DNA of 64,000 nucleotides from DATJPW01 sp963843165 (GCA_963843165.1 CAWJJL010000017.1:1-64000); one strand, 5' to 3'. Numbered from the stretch's first letter, positions 31,128 to 40,823 are shown. Notes: generated from the sequence alone by a model not told the origin. A program made the numbers and translations.

Positions 31128-31538
31128 CAAAGTTAATCTAACATTATTTTGCTCCGGCGGGCAAGGAGCGCCTTTTGTGATTACTAGGTATCAAGATAGA
31201 TTCAGAGTCATTTTCTTGATTCAACTTTAGGTTTGAATAGAAACATTTGATTTATATTGACAAATATAATTATACAATATAGAAGGGCGTACAGGAGGTA
31301 TCCATCCGTGCACGCAAAATATGCGCTCCGCGGAATCAAACGGAAAAATTCTTGTGGGATACCATCCGATTTCTCAATCATTTCCCTAGCTCGTTGCCTT
31401 CTTTCGGGCAGTTCCAGTTTGATAAACTGTCAAGAAGGGGGATCATATGTCGAGATTAGTGTGTGAGAACCGGTAGAATAGGAGAACGAGTTGATTTGGC
31501 AGTCTGGATGATTTCCACTGATTAGAGAGGCACACCAC
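31128..31538 (+). promoter_or_regulatory. Gene-free region with a promoter at 31247-31276
   Basis: TTGATT (31247-31252), an 18-base spacer and TATACA (31271-31276) form a likely plus-strand promoter. An AGGAGG at 31293-31298 precedes a GTG at 31308 that opens a 52-codon frame to 31466; it has no recognisable features, so I do not call it a gene. The cvpA start is 70 bases further. Confidence 0.4.
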
Positions 31539-32073
31539 ATGCAATTAATCGACAACTATAATTTGGTCGATATTCTTATAATGGGCACTCTTCTGGTCTC
31601 GCTCATTCTGGGCATATGGAAAGGCTTCGTCCGTTCACTGACTGCTCTGGCGAGCCTTGTCTTTGGGAGTGCTGCTTGCATTGAAATATTATCCATCAGT
31701 GGTTCAGTATCTGGACAAAATTTCCAAGCTCGATCCTCAGATCTCGATGATCCTGGCAATGGTAATTATATTCATTCTGGTGCAGATCGTTTTTCTGATT
31801 ATTCGTAGGATATTGGATTTCCTGTTGGACCTGACTCGGTTGACCTGGCTCGATCGGATTTTGGGAGCAGTCATGGGAACTGTAGCCGGTCTTGTCATAG
31901 TGGCTGCAGGCGTGCAAGTGCTGTTAGTGGGTGTTCCGGATTGGCCCGTGGTTAAGACCTCGAAGCTCGTGATCCCGATCGATCGGTTGACAGCGAAAGC
32001 TCTTCTGTATGCTCCGAAAGACGCCAGAGATCAGTGGCAAGCGTTTATATCGAAATGGAAAGGAGCGCAGTAA
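31539..32073 (+). CDS. cvpA: CvpA family membrane protein (one frameshift)
   Basis: The product is about 177 residues with four membrane helices, starting NLVDILIMGTLLVSLILGI and containing the family-typical LARLTWLDRILGAVMG-like segment (here LTRLTWLDRILGAVMGTVAG). CvpA proteins are inner-membrane proteins first linked to colicin V production; they are now tied to envelope homeostasis. A +1 shift at 31662-31664 (a T run) separates the first helices from the rest; removing one T restores VLGVLLALKYYPSV. Confidence 0.8.
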
Positions 32074-32186
32074 TTGGTCGCGTCCGCCAAAAGTTTCGTA
32101 AATCTGTTATATAAAAAGCGACCGTTGCTCGCCAGGGAATTGCCAGATAGATCCGAAGGCCCAGGCTATAGGATCAGGAGGATGTC

Positions 32187-32954
32187 ATGAAACGATCCCT
32201 CATTTTAATTCTGATCATTTTGATCCCTGGGTTGATCGCGGGATGCGGGTATTTTCAGAAAAAAGACGAGCCGCCGCCCCTTCCGCCCATTGAAGAGACT
32301 AAGCCGCCGCTGACAATGAAAAGCGATTACTTTAAGGCTTATCCGTGGAAAGATCTTGCCAAGCCTCGTAAGGACGGCAATGATCCCGACACTACTGTAT
32401 ATACGGTCAAAGAAGGTGACACTCTCGATAAAATAGCCGAGAACTTGATGGGAAACTCCAGTATGGCCCGGGACCTGGCGAGTTATAATGATCTGCCCGC
32501 TACCGATAGATTGGCTGCAGGAGATAAGGTTATAATCCCCAACCCGATTATAGGAATGAGCAGCCAAATGCTGATCAAGGGTAAAAAAGAAACCGAGTTC
32601 GCTCCTGCTAAAGCCTTTGACGTGGAATTTAAGCCAGGTGACCAGTACAAAATGAGATTCGAGTCGAACGTCAACGGTTACGCATATATTTTGCGGGAAG
32701 ACCCGAAAGGAACGGAGTTTTTGTATCCTGCTCCCGTGAAGGTCGCTCCGAAAAGGGGGAAAAAGGATAGGACCCCTGAGGCGCTGCCCCGTGACACAGG
32801 CAAAGTCGAGGCGCACCAATTTATAGAGATTCCGATGGGTCCAAAAGGTTTTACGTACGATCCCAAGAAAAAGGGAGACCGAATTATTGTCTTTCTTTCG
32901 CTTGAGAAAGATACCCGACCTCGAGGATCTGAAAGAAAGAAGCCTAAAAGATAA
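32187..32954 (+). CDS. LysM lipoprotein with a DUF4384-like domain
   Basis: This 255-residue predicted lipoprotein (lipobox GLIAGC) has a Pro-rich spacer, a LysM peptidoglycan-binding module (TVYTVKEGDTLDKIAENLMG to DKVIIPNP, residues ~70-115), and a C-terminal domain resembling DUF4384 (NVNGYAYILREDPKGTEFLYP, here split by nothing). It is probably anchored to the outer membrane and bound to the cell wall. The start follows AGGAGG. It is the last gene before the tRNA-Ala island. Confidence 0.75.
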   Translation: MKRSLILILIILIPGLIAGCGYFQKKDEPPPLPPIEETKPPLTMKSDYFKAYPWKDLAKPRKDGNDPDTTVYTVKEGDTLDKIAENLMGNSSMARDLASYNDLPATDRLAAGDKVIIPNPIIGMSSQMLIKGKKETEFAPAKAFDVEFKPGDQYKMRFESNVNGYAYILREDPKGTEFLYPAPVKVAPKRGKKDRTPEALPRDTGKVEAHQFIEIPMGPKGFTYDPKKKGDRIIVFLSLEKDTRPRGSERKKPKR

Positions 32955-33108
32955 GAAAAAGATCAAGCCAGGTCGATGTGGAAGATGTGATGATCAGGGT
33001 AAAACAGGGAGAGATTCTTCTCTCAACCCCCGTATCATCTGTTGCGGATTTCCGATCCCAAAGAGGTTCTCGGTTTCACGCTAAACATCAATGGTTAGCG
33101 GAACGGAG

Positions 33109-33136
33109 TTGACACTCGGCTCAGTATTGGTAATAT
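33109..33136 (+). promoter_or_regulatory. Promoter of tRNA-Ala
   Basis: TTGACA (33109-33114), a 16-base spacer and TAATAT (33131-33136) lie ten bases upstream of the mature tRNA 5' end. Confidence 0.75.
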
Positions 33137-33146
33137 AAGGATTTGT

Positions 33147-33222
<76 letters not shown>

Positions 33223-33246
33223 GAGATTTTCAGGAATACCGTCAAG

Positions 33247-33675
33247 TTAGGCTGCACCTGCTTGGCGGTTTCGTTTTTCCGGGAAGACGATTGTGTCAGA
33301 TTTGTGACAATCCTCCCGGCAAATCCTGTTTGAATAAGCGATTAACTTGGCTATCTCAGCCATGGAATAATGAGTTGTGATGCTCCGGCCGTGCTCATGA
33401 CCTAATAAGTCCTTCCTATCCTCTTCGGGAACATCCGCTCCGCGCAACCGCCTACCAAGGGTGTGCTTCAGCAGGTTGCCGTTTTCATCCGTGTAGTCAT
33501 AGGTCTTAACGACGCGCCTGGACTCCTGGTTTATTCCACAGGATTCAGCTAGGTCTTTGACAGCAGCCTTGAAATTTACTCCTTTTGCCCGCATCCACAA
33601 GGAGACCACATCGAAACTCTTTGCTCCGTTTCCTGGAGTACATCCGGCATGACAGAATCCATGATCGTCGCTCAC
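33247..33675 (-). pseudogene. In-frame chimera of a primase fragment and an integrase C-terminus
   Basis: The N-terminal part (FDVVSLWMRAKGVNFKAAVK followed by DLAESCGI) matches the CHC2 zinc-finger primase region of mobile-element primases, and VKTYDYTDENGNLL is the following linker. The C-terminal part (VPEEDRKDLLGHEHGRSITT then HYS) matches the end of a tyrosine recombinase with the LGH and Tyr regions. A deletion joined the two in frame. It ends 25 bases from the tRNA-Ala 3' end, the normal place for an integrase. Neither half is complete. Confidence 0.7.
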
Positions 33676-33759
33676 TTGGCCGACATAACTGTATTAAAAA
33701 TGTGGTAATTTGACATTGTATGAATTAATAAATGATATCAATGGGAGGAATAAAATGTC

Positions 33760-34203
33760 TTATACGGTTCGGATGTTTCGGGCTGCTTTTGTAACAGCTT
33801 CCGTTGTCTTAACGTGCTCCCGGAGCCTCTTTGTCAATAGAGACTCAGTAATGCGGGCGCCGATTATGCGATCTTCTGCCAACCAAATAGCCAAGTTATA
33901 ACGGATTACAAAAGTTATCTGAGTTTCGAAGACCGCAACGGGATTGACTTTTGAGGGGAAGCGCCCGAAATGACCGGATGTAATATCGGCCAAAGATCCT
34001 TCGATTACAAGGTGGAAACAGGGGATCGTTCGGCCTCTTGAAAGCTCACGCTCGAATCTATCCCTTTCCCGGGTAACACATTGAATCAGATCTCCAATCT
34101 CCTCGCGTTCGACACTAATCAGGGTTTCTGCGCCTTTGATGCTGTAATCGCCTGCTGGCGAGGCTTCCCGGAATACACTTCGTCTTAAACAAGCTAGTTC
34201 AAA
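33760..34203 (-). pseudogene. ERCC4-type nuclease remnant, N-terminus missing
   Basis: The frame is open on the minus strand from 34203 to 33760 with no ATG. Its translation fits the ERCC4 (XPF-like) nuclease domain of mobile elements: GDYSIKGAETLISVER, then RFERELSR, FHLVIEGSLADI and IWLAEDRIIGARITES. The conserved DSREQ segment that should precede GDYSI is absent, and no start codon or ribosome site was found upstream. Such genes often accompany integrases and primases in islands of this phylum. Confidence 0.6.
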
Positions 34204-34389
34204 CTAGGACACTACCCTTCTAGGCCCTGGCGCAAGAGATCTTCCAACCCTCCTAGCACTGGGGCTTCCGCTTTTGAACCGATTTCGCTAGGTTACATCC
34301 ACAACCTGAAGTAATTAAATCGTGCATGAATTGAAACTGGAGATCAGTCTTTAAGCTTCCAAGGAGACCGACAAAATCATCGCTCCGCC

Positions 34390-34513
34390 CTGATCTGCCC
34401 CCCAAAAACTGGTCCAGGTTCAGAGTTAGTATAGGATAAGACCTGGACCAGAAAGGGAGGTCAGGATGAAACGGAATCGTTTTACAGTGGAACAGATCAT
34501 CAGGATGCCTACC
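34390..34513 (+). mobile_element. Left end of an IS3-family element with truncated orfA
   Basis: TGATCTGCCCCCCAAAAACT at 34390 looks like an IS3-type terminus, and ATG 34466 (RBS GGGAGG) opens MKRNRFTVEQII, the typical start of an IS3 OrfA. Homology stops after about 14 codons, right next to the 3' end of the glycosyltransferase gene. The rest of the element is gone. Confidence 0.6.
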
Positions 34514-34551
34514 AAGTCCCTTAAAGGGGACTTCTCGCCGACAAGGCACCC

Positions 34552-35826
34552 TCAGACATCTTCAGCTCGGGCAAACTCGCGCATCCCCGGCCGTGGGGTG
34601 TCCCACACCTGGACAAGAAAGTCCTTGGCCTCAACGAAAAACTCGGCTTGCCGCTCCACCGCCTGTTCGGCCTCCAATGAATCCATGTCCCGCGTCTCGT
34701 TTATGAAAGAGGCCACTCGACCATAGTACAGAGGAGTCATGACGTCCACGAGTCGTCTGCGATTCGCGGCCCATTGATGGTATGTTGCTGCCAGTTGGTA
34801 CAGGACTCGGACCCACGTGTCTGGCGCGATCCGGAACTTGTCGTCTGGCATCGAGGCTGCCGCCGTGAGCGCCTGGAAACAATCCGCACAAAAGACATCT
34901 CGCCACAACGCACCGAGGTCGTCAATGCCATTCCTGAAAGAAGTCATGAGCTTCGGCAAGTCCACCTTGATGGGGTCGGGCTCACCGGGAATTGGTTCTC
35001 CAAATGTTTCGACCGATTGTGCACCTGTGATTGGTTTCCAAAACTCCTCAGTTTCTTCCATCAATTGAAATAGCGTGGAGACAACCTGTCTGAACATTGG
35101 ACCGAGGTGCTCAGACGGATCTTTGGCATCGTGGATTTTCCGTCCAAGATGGGCCTGACAAATACGGAATTCATTGATAATTGCCTGGACTGTCATCCAG
35201 ATGTCGATACCGAACCGTGCAACATCTGTCCCCCAGACGTCCTGCTCCAAGTAATGGTGGACGAGATTCCTGCTCAGAGCAAAATCACCTCCGATGGGCT
35301 GACGGATCTTCTTGCCGTAAGCGGCTTGACAGAGATTGTACACGACATTGTTTGTGATGGTTCCGTCATACTTGTACCTGGTATAGATAGGTGCCACGAA
35401 GTCGAACCCTTTGTCCAATACCGGGTCGAGGAGCGTTTTCACCCATGCGTTCGTAATGCTCCTCAAGTCAGAGTCCACAACCATGCATGCCTGAGCCTGG
35501 AGAAAACTAGCGGCCTCGAAAATCATCCTGAGGGCCGTGCCCTTGCCGGCCGCACCTCGGTAGATGCTGACGATCTTCTCTTGCCAGGGCTTCAATTGGA
35601 ATTCTTTGGAAACGTCTCTCGTGTCGTCGGTTGACCCCCCGTCGGAAATAATGATTACCGGCCGTGCATCGTGATAGTAGTCGTGGAGCCCATGAGAAAC
35701 CATTCTGATCACGTGGCCGATGGTTTGCTCGTTGTTATAGCACGGAATTCCGACCACAACGTCGGCCTTCTCGATCTCTTCCAGCCGTTTCTGGGTGTAT
35801 GGCCTCAAGGCACTGCTATATTTCAT
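34552..35826 (-). CDS. GT2-fold glycosyltransferase of the glucosylglycerate cluster
   Basis: The 424-residue protein has a GT-A fold: ADVVVGIPCYNNEQTIGHVI, SDGGSTDDT and the metal-binding VVDSDLRS. An IGGDFALS motif and a long helical C-terminus follow. It is third in the operon after gpgP and gpgS, with a GGAAGGA site. By context it may be a glucosylglycerate synthase (the one-step enzyme known from Persephonella) or a transferase that adds a second sugar, as in mannosylglucosylglycerate synthesis. I cannot decide which. A small inverted repeat (34514-34533) lies just beyond the stop. No frameshift is present. Confidence 0.65.
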   Translation of the reverse strand: MKYSSALRPYTQKRLEEIEKADVVVGIPCYNNEQTIGHVIRMVSHGLHDYYHDARPVIIISDGGSTDDTRDVSKEFQLKPWQEKIVSIYRGAAGKGTALRMIFEAASFLQAQACMVVDSDLRSITNAWVKTLLDPVLDKGFDFVAPIYTRYKYDGTITNNVVYNLCQAAYGKKIRQPIGGDFALSRNLVHHYLEQDVWGTDVARFGIDIWMTVQAIINEFRICQAHLGRKIHDAKDPSEHLGPMFRQVVSTLFQLMEETEEFWKPITGAQSVETFGEPIPGEPDPIKVDLPKLMTSFRNGIDDLGALWRDVFCADCFQALTAAASMPDDKFRIAPDTWVRVLYQLAATYHQWAANRRRLVDVMTPLYYGRVASFINETRDMDSLEAEQAVERQAEFFVEAKDFLVQVWDTPRPGMREFARAEDV

Positions 35827-35876
35827 GGTAAAGTCCTTCCAATAATTCGTCCGGTTCCTGCCACCGGTTTGACCGA

Positions 35877-37106
35877 CTAGCAGAAACTTCCTTCGTTGTC
35901 TTGGTCGATGGCCTCCACCAGCTTGGTGGCAACATCGGGAACCGCATAGAATACGCGGCTCCAGTTCGGAATGAGCGGGCGGCCCAGGAGGTCTTTCTGA
36001 ATGATTTCTCCGGAGATCCGCATGGCCTCAACGAACATCTCCACAGCCACCGCCTCCCCGTGGCGATCGTAGACGAGGCCGTTGATCCGTGCGTCGTCAT
36101 GATACATCCCCATAAGGTCCTGGGCTTCCTTGAGAAACGTGGCTCGCAGCGTGTTAAAAAAGTCGGCCCCCAGAATCACGCCAGTCGAGGCCAGTATCCG
36201 GAATATGGTGCTGCATACGTCTACGGCCATCTTGTTCAGACCTCGGCCGGGATCTTCCACCGAAAGCTCCTGGTGTTTGTGCTCGTAGTTGGGGCAGAGC
36301 TCCACTTGGCAGACCCGGTTCAATGAGCAGTTCCTGAACACCTCGGCGAGCACGCCGACCTCCAAACCCCAATCGGACGGAATCCGATTCACCCGGGCAA
36401 GATCGGACACCATAGAAAACTCTCCGGCAAGGGGATAACGAAACGAGCTGAAGTATTGCAGAATAGGCAGATGCCCCAGCATGGTAATGAGGGAACCGAT
36501 CAGCGGGGTCACCAGCAAACGGGTGACCCGGCCGTGCAAACTTTCCGTGACTCGGCTGTAATACCCTTTACAGAACTCGTAATCAAGAGAGGACATGACA
36601 GTAGGGTACACGAGCCGGTTGAGAAGATTCCTTGTGTACGACAGGATGTCGCAGTCATGCAGCGCTATCACGTATGACTCGCCGCGGGCCACGATATATC
36701 CGCAGGCCATCCAAGCGCTTCTCCCTTTGCCGTGAGGCCCTGCAGAGAGCCCTGCCTGCTCGATCTCCCCATACAAGGATGTCACCTGGGGGCCGTCATT
36801 CCAAATGATGCGAACTTGTCGTCCGTTTCTGATGAGCGGCCTAAAATAGTCGCATGCTTGCTGGAAATCCTCCTCCGAGGCAGGACCCAAGGTGACTACG
36901 ATCTCTTTGAGATACTCGACGCTTTGAAGCGCGCCCATGATCACCTTCAATGCGGGGCCGTCCATCTCGGAAATCAGACAGGGAAGGATGAGTGCTATCG
37001 GTCTTGTTCGAGAGGCGTTTTCGATTTGCTGTTCCACCAGCACCATGTCACGCTCGCCCAAGAGATGAAGTGTGGCAATAGGGCCTGTCTGCAAGAAATC
37101 GCTCAT
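35877..37106 (-). CDS. gpgS: Glucosyl-3-phosphoglycerate synthase
   Basis: This 409-residue cytoplasmic GT81-like enzyme joins glucose from a nucleotide sugar to 3-phosphoglycerate. Signatures are IALILPCLISEMDGPALKVI, ALHDCDILSYTRNLL (metal-binding Asp pair), SSFRYPLAGEFSMV and IPSDWGLEVGVLAE, matching the bacterial, non-mycobacterial GpgS group. Its start follows GGAGGG. The phosphatase gene precedes it by 90 bases. The product glucosylglycerate is a compatible solute for salt or nitrogen stress. Confidence 0.8.
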   Translation of the reverse strand: MSDFLQTGPIATLHLLGERDMVLVEQQIENASRTRPIALILPCLISEMDGPALKVIMGALQSVEYLKEIVVTLGPASEEDFQQACDYFRPLIRNGRQVRIIWNDGPQVTSLYGEIEQAGLSAGPHGKGRSAWMACGYIVARGESYVIALHDCDILSYTRNLLNRLVYPTVMSSLDYEFCKGYYSRVTESLHGRVTRLLVTPLIGSLITMLGHLPILQYFSSFRYPLAGEFSMVSDLARVNRIPSDWGLEVGVLAEVFRNCSLNRVCQVELCPNYEHKHQELSVEDPGRGLNKMAVDVCSTIFRILASTGVILGADFFNTLRATFLKEAQDLMGMYHDDARINGLVYDRHGEAVAVEMFVEAMRISGEIIQKDLLGRPLIPNWSRVFYAVPDVATKLVEAIDQDNEGSFC

Positions 37107-37196
37107 AGTACCCTCCTCGCGATTTTATTTGACTCCAAACGCCCCTGCCATATGATCACGTTCCCTCAATCCCCCCGAGTGTGTGCTATGTGCCCG

Positions 37197-38048
37197 TCAT
37201 TCCGCTCCTCGAGCATCTATTTCATCAAGGATGCCAAATACCGCATCGCTCCATCCTTCCGGCCCGGCCTTCGGGTTCCTTCGGATCCCTGCCAATGCCG
37301 GAGAAACCTCCAAAGTAGTCTGGGAATCCCCGAGCAACACAGGGATGTCAACGAGCTCCAGGAAGGGAAAGTCGTTCGGGCTGTCTCCAAGTCCCACTGT
37401 CAATAGCGGTCCGCACAGATCGCAATATGATTCGATCACTACCCGGACCGCTTCTCCTTTACCTGAGTGGCCGATCAGATGCCAAAACCGTCCTCCTTGC
37501 ACTGCCGTGAGTCCGTGGCGTCTCGCTGCTTCGTGAACAAGGTCATCTCTCCCTTCGAGATCATCGGGGACTAGAAACGGCTCGTCGAAGCTCCGGGTCA
37601 GCGCCCTAGCTGCCGCCTGCTTGGATAGACCTGTCAACAGCTCCACTTCCGCGGCCAACATCGACCCAAAACCGTTCAGTGGGCAACCGAGCTCCAATCC
37701 CATGCTCTCTAGCGCCGCTGTCAGTTCGTCGTATCGCGTTCCGAGGGCGAAGAGCAAGCCGCCGTGGGAGCGTATGGGTTCACCGAGTTTCACGCGGAAG
37801 CTCGTGAAGAGCCTTTCCGGAGCATCTTCGCTTGGTGCAATCCCTCCGCCGTTTTCCACGATAAATGGATCAGACAATCCCAGTTCGCGATGAAGGGGCA
37901 GCACTTCAGCATAGGTCTTGCTGGACACCAAAACTAGACCGCTATCTCGAGCCTTGAGGGCCAAAAGGGCCTCTTGTGCGGGTTGCCATTGATAGGTCTC
38001 CGGGTCCAGCAGTGTTGCATCAAGGTCACTGAAGACCAGGAGTTTCAT
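37197..38048 (-). CDS. gpgP: Glucosyl/mannosyl-3-phosphoglycerate phosphatase
   Basis: The 283-residue HAD-IIB phosphatase has the nucleophile motif FSDLDATLLD and the metal-binding GLGDSPNDFPFLE, with a SKTYAEV motif between and an FIVENGGGI segment typical of the MpgP family. It removes the phosphate made by the synthase encoded next. It is first of the three-gene operon. Phosphatases for the glucosyl and mannosyl compounds are hard to tell apart; the GpgS neighbour supports glucosyl. Confidence 0.8.
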   Translation of the reverse strand: MKLLVFSDLDATLLDPETYQWQPAQEALLALKARDSGLVLVSSKTYAEVLPLHRELGLSDPFIVENGGGIAPSEDAPERLFTSFRVKLGEPIRSHGGLLFALGTRYDELTAALESMGLELGCPLNGFGSMLAAEVELLTGLSKQAAARALTRSFDEPFLVPDDLEGRDDLVHEAARRHGLTAVQGGRFWHLIGHSGKGEAVRVVIESYCDLCGPLLTVGLGDSPNDFPFLELVDIPVLLGDSQTTLEVSPALAGIRRNPKAGPEGWSDAVFGILDEIDARGAE

Positions 38049-38225
38049 GATGATGCGCTCCTCAGTAATCGGCCTGAATTATGCGGCAGTTTTGCAGCCC
38101 GGCGCCTTAGCACCAGTGAAGGTTCGCCGCAGCCGAATGAGTGTTTTCTGAAAGGATGTTCCAGTCCCGCGAAACGCGGGATTTTGCAAAAGAGTTTTCC
38201 TCCTCGTCGTCTGCATTCACGAAAT

Positions 38226-38471
38226 CTAGCTTTTTTGACGGATTGCTTCTTTGGCTGCGGTTAGGATTCCGCTGCCGGTGAGGAGGTTTTGTTGTTCCAA
38301 TTCGTCCATGAAATTTTTGAAATACTGCGTGTAGAAGTGGTCGTGCCCCAGGTTTTCGGCTAGACAATCAAGAGATTGTTTTTTCCATTGATAAATTGTC
38401 CTCATGTCTAATTGGCTGTTTACCGCATCCCTGGCAATTTCGATCAAATCATCTATTCTTTGGACCGACAT
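38226..38471 (-). CDS. Small helical protein, function unknown
   Basis: This 81-residue, probably all-helical protein (MSVQRIDDLIEIARDAVNSQ, starting at 38471) lies upstream of the glucosylglycerate operon on the same strand. I do not recognise the family. A CCCGCG/CGCGGG hairpin at about 38166-38181 separates it from gpgP. Confidence 0.45.
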   Translation of the reverse strand: MSVQRIDDLIEIARDAVNSQLDMRTIYQWKKQSLDCLAENLGHDHFYTQYFKNFMDELEQQNLLTGSGILTAAKEAIRQKS

Positions 38472-38867
38472 TATGACCCCTCCAATCGGCACTTGCCACC
38501 AATGCTCGCATTGACTTGTGAGCTAAGGGAGAAATCATAAAGAACCATATCCAATAATGGCCATTAAATTATTCGTCAATACACGTCATGGTTCAATTGC
38601 ATTAAAATCCCTACCCCTCAACGGATGCTAAAAGGGAATTAGCCGTTCTGTTCGAGCAAGCATGCTCCTGCACTGAAGTTCTAAGCAATGGCCGTGCCAA
38701 ACAGGCTTATTATCTGAAAAGAGGGGATTAGTGTTCGAAAATGCTCTTCCGAGGCCATGCAGAACAGCTAAAATTTTTCGCGCTTTTTACTTGTGTTTCC
38801 ATGAGGTGGGAATCTTTTTCGCACCGTGGAATCGATCCGGCGAGATATATTAAAAATAGGCGCTGCG

Positions 38868-39112
38868 ATGTCGCATTCACTTATTTCGATATTTTCCCAA
38901 AGCAGACTTCGGGTCTTAATGTCCAGATATCGATCCAGAAGGGCGCGCCGGTAATTTTGTCCGGCTCGGTATCTATTACCATGACGCCTGAGGAGCGCAG
39001 CTCGACCAGGAGCTGTTTCCGCCCGGTGAGGATCTCCGCGCGGCCACACCGTACCGACAGCTGGGGCGCAGGACCTTTTCCTCCTTAGAGAGGATGAGGA
39101 TTTCCTGATTAA
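38868..39112 (-). pseudogene. Possible C-terminal fragment of a DUF58 protein
   Basis: Minus-strand translation gives RAEILTGRKQLLVELRSSGV and VIDTEPDKITG, then in another frame ALLDRYLDIKTRSLL. Together they resemble the end of DUF58 proteins (GRAELL, NRYLEIK). A frame change near 38945 and the lack of an N-terminus mark it as debris. By-eye call only. Confidence 0.35.
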
Positions 39113-39574
39113 GCGTGGACGATCTATGTCGTATGCATTGCCGTGGGTACGGAGGGAACTCGGGTATGCTCCGTTTGTTTAGTCGTCTGATCATTTCGGT
39201 GTCCATTTGGTGTCCATCGGAAGCGAAACTTGGTCAAAATAGACGAAAGTCAGTCACAGTTGGTAACAGTGGATTTTTCAATGATGTTGACCACATGACG
39301 TCTTTTCCCTAGTAATCTTTAGTAGTTCCAAAATACCTCTGATCGCATTCGGGATGCAGGGGTCGCTGGACTGGATTCAGCCAACATCAGCAAAAATCAT
39401 GTAGCCCCGGGCATGAATTCGTGTGCGAATCTTGCGTGACCCATATGATTCTTCTCGATTTCCCTGTGTCAATTTTGAGTCAATCCGTCCTGCTTCGTCG
39501 TGATTTGTGATGCTATTTGGAACGGTCGGACGTGCTAAGTAGTTGATGTCATAGGCGGTACTCCCTCTTATTTG
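39113..39574. other. Island stretch without a recognisable gene
   Basis: I see no supported gene in these 462 bases. TTTGGTGTCCATTTGGTGTCC-like short repeats at about 39198-39218 are the only visible pattern. Confidence 0.3.
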
Positions 39575-39622
39575 TGAATGGCATTCAAGAGGTCGTCGGT
39601 TCGATCCCGTCCAGCTCCACCA
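39575..39622 (+). repeat. Duplicated 3' end of tRNA-Ala (attachment-site copy)
   Basis: These 48 bases are identical to positions 33175-33222 of tRNA-Ala, from the anticodon stem to CCA. The 5' half of a tRNA is missing, so it is not functional. Confidence 0.92.
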
Positions 39623-39737
39623 CGAATAAATAAAGATACCGTCAAGTTAGGCTGCACCTGCTTGGCGGTTTCGTTTTTCCAAGAAATAATTGTCAGAATT
39701 GTGTCCGTGCCCCCGGTAAAAACCGTTGGAATAAATT

Positions 39738-40350
39738 ATGAGTTTGGCGATCTAGGCAAATGTGAATGGGTTGTAATGTAGTGCCGGTGTTAGTGAACCA
39801 TCCGGAAATACTCTTTGCATTGTATGGGTCTGCCACACGCGGGGGATTATCCCCCCAATCCAAGGCGTTTCTCAAAACCCGTATGACAGCTCATGAATCC
39901 ACAATTTTTCGCACAAATTCCAATCTGCCCGAAAAACAAAAACCGCAATGGCTCTTTGCGGCTATATTCACAATTGTTTGGAGGCGGCTGGCGGATTTGA
40001 ACCGCCGTATAACGGTTTTGCAGACCGTCGCCTTACCAATGCAATAAACCATGAGTTTGGCGATCTCGGCAATTGAGAAGGGTTGTGATGTTGTACCGGT
40101 GCTTGTGTCCAAGCCGGCAATACTCTTTGCGTTGTATCGGTCTGCCACACGCGGAGGATTATCCCCCCAATCCAAGGCGTTTTTCAAAACCCGTATGACA
40201 GCTCATGAATCCACAGTTTTTCGCACAAATCCTGATCTGCCCGAAAAACAAAAACCGCAAAGGCTATTTGCGGCTATATTTACAATTGTTTGGAGGCGGC
40301 TGGCGGATTTGAACCGCCGTATAACGGTTTTGCAGACCGTCGCCTTACCA
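39738..40350 (-). repeat. 312-bp tandem duplication with recombinase debris and tRNA-Cys 3' end
   Basis: Copy 1 (39738-40038) and copy 2 (40050-40350) are roughly 90% alike at a 312-base offset. On the minus strand each encodes NALDWGDNPPRVAD and part or all of the SIAEIAKLM segment seen at the end of the 33.2-kb integrase fragment, and each contains the last 60 bases of tRNA-Cys. The arrangement fits two successive attachment events, or a duplication, at the tRNA-Cys 3' end. Confidence 0.8.
39979..40038 (-). repeat. tRNA-Cys 3' fragment (attachment-site copy)
   Basis: Sixty bases are identical to 40291-40350, covering the tRNA-Cys D-arm end to CCA. The recombinase-like frame reads on into this fragment, so the tRNA piece would supply its last codons. 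Confidence 0.85.
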
Positions 40351-40365
40351 CTTGGCTAAGCCGCC
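40291..40365 (-). tRNA. tRNA-Cys(GCA)
   Basis: On the minus strand the acceptor stem is GGCGGCT/AGCCGCC, the anticodon stem ACGGT/ACCGT encloses CTGCAAA (anticodon GCA), the T arm has GGTTCAAATCC, and the discriminator is U, as expected for cysteine tRNA, followed by CCA. Confidence 0.96.
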
Positions 40366-40381
40366 CCTTGTTCGATACGTA

Positions 40382-40410
40382 TCGTAAGATAGTAATTCGT
40401 TCAATGTCAA
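40382..40410 (-). promoter_or_regulatory. Promoter of tRNA-Cys
   Basis: Minus-strand TTGACA (40405-40410), a 17-base spacer and TTACGA (40382-40387) stand 17 bases before the tRNA 5' end. The -10 is weak. Confidence 0.5.
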
Positions 40411-40823
40411 GACCGGAAACATTTGCAACCTGAAGCTTCGGTGTACGGGTAATTTAGAGCCACTTCGCTGTTGCTGAATACGTGGTGGAAAAGCTTCCAG
40501 TCTGCAAACGCGATTTCCGATTCCATGGAATGCGGGACCATGGCTGACGGCTATCTTGAAATTTTGGTGAACAGACGGTTGTCTTCGCGGCACTCTTCTT
40601 CATTCAGCGGAGGTCTAACATTTGCATTCCGATATAGTGGAAATTAAATAATCGTCTGTGGTAAAACTGTCCGTGGCTGCCCGATTCCGGATCCTATTTG
40701 AATCCAGCGCCCAATCATTAGGGAGTGATAGCGTGCTACGGATCAGGGGTGAGTTACTGAAATTCCCTCCTTGAGTTCCGTATGCGATGAAAATAATTCG
40801 AAAACCGATTCAGGAGGTACTCG
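40411..40823. other. Gene-free region before dctP
   Basis: No gene was recognised in these 413 bases. The last part carries AGGAGGT (40812-40818) for dctP. I could not pick a convincing promoter. Confidence 0.35.

Noticed and set aside
31308..31466. GTG frame with a good AGGAGG site
   Set aside because: 52 codons without a recognisable pattern; kept only as a note in the intergenic entry.
34253..34549. 98-codon minus-strand frame ending in CGCNLAKSVQKRK
   Set aside because: It runs through the IS3 terminus and has no recognisable domain or ribosome site.
35107..35634. Long plus-strand frames across the glycosyltransferase genes
   Set aside because: They are shadows of the GC-rich minus-strand genes, which carry clear family motifs.
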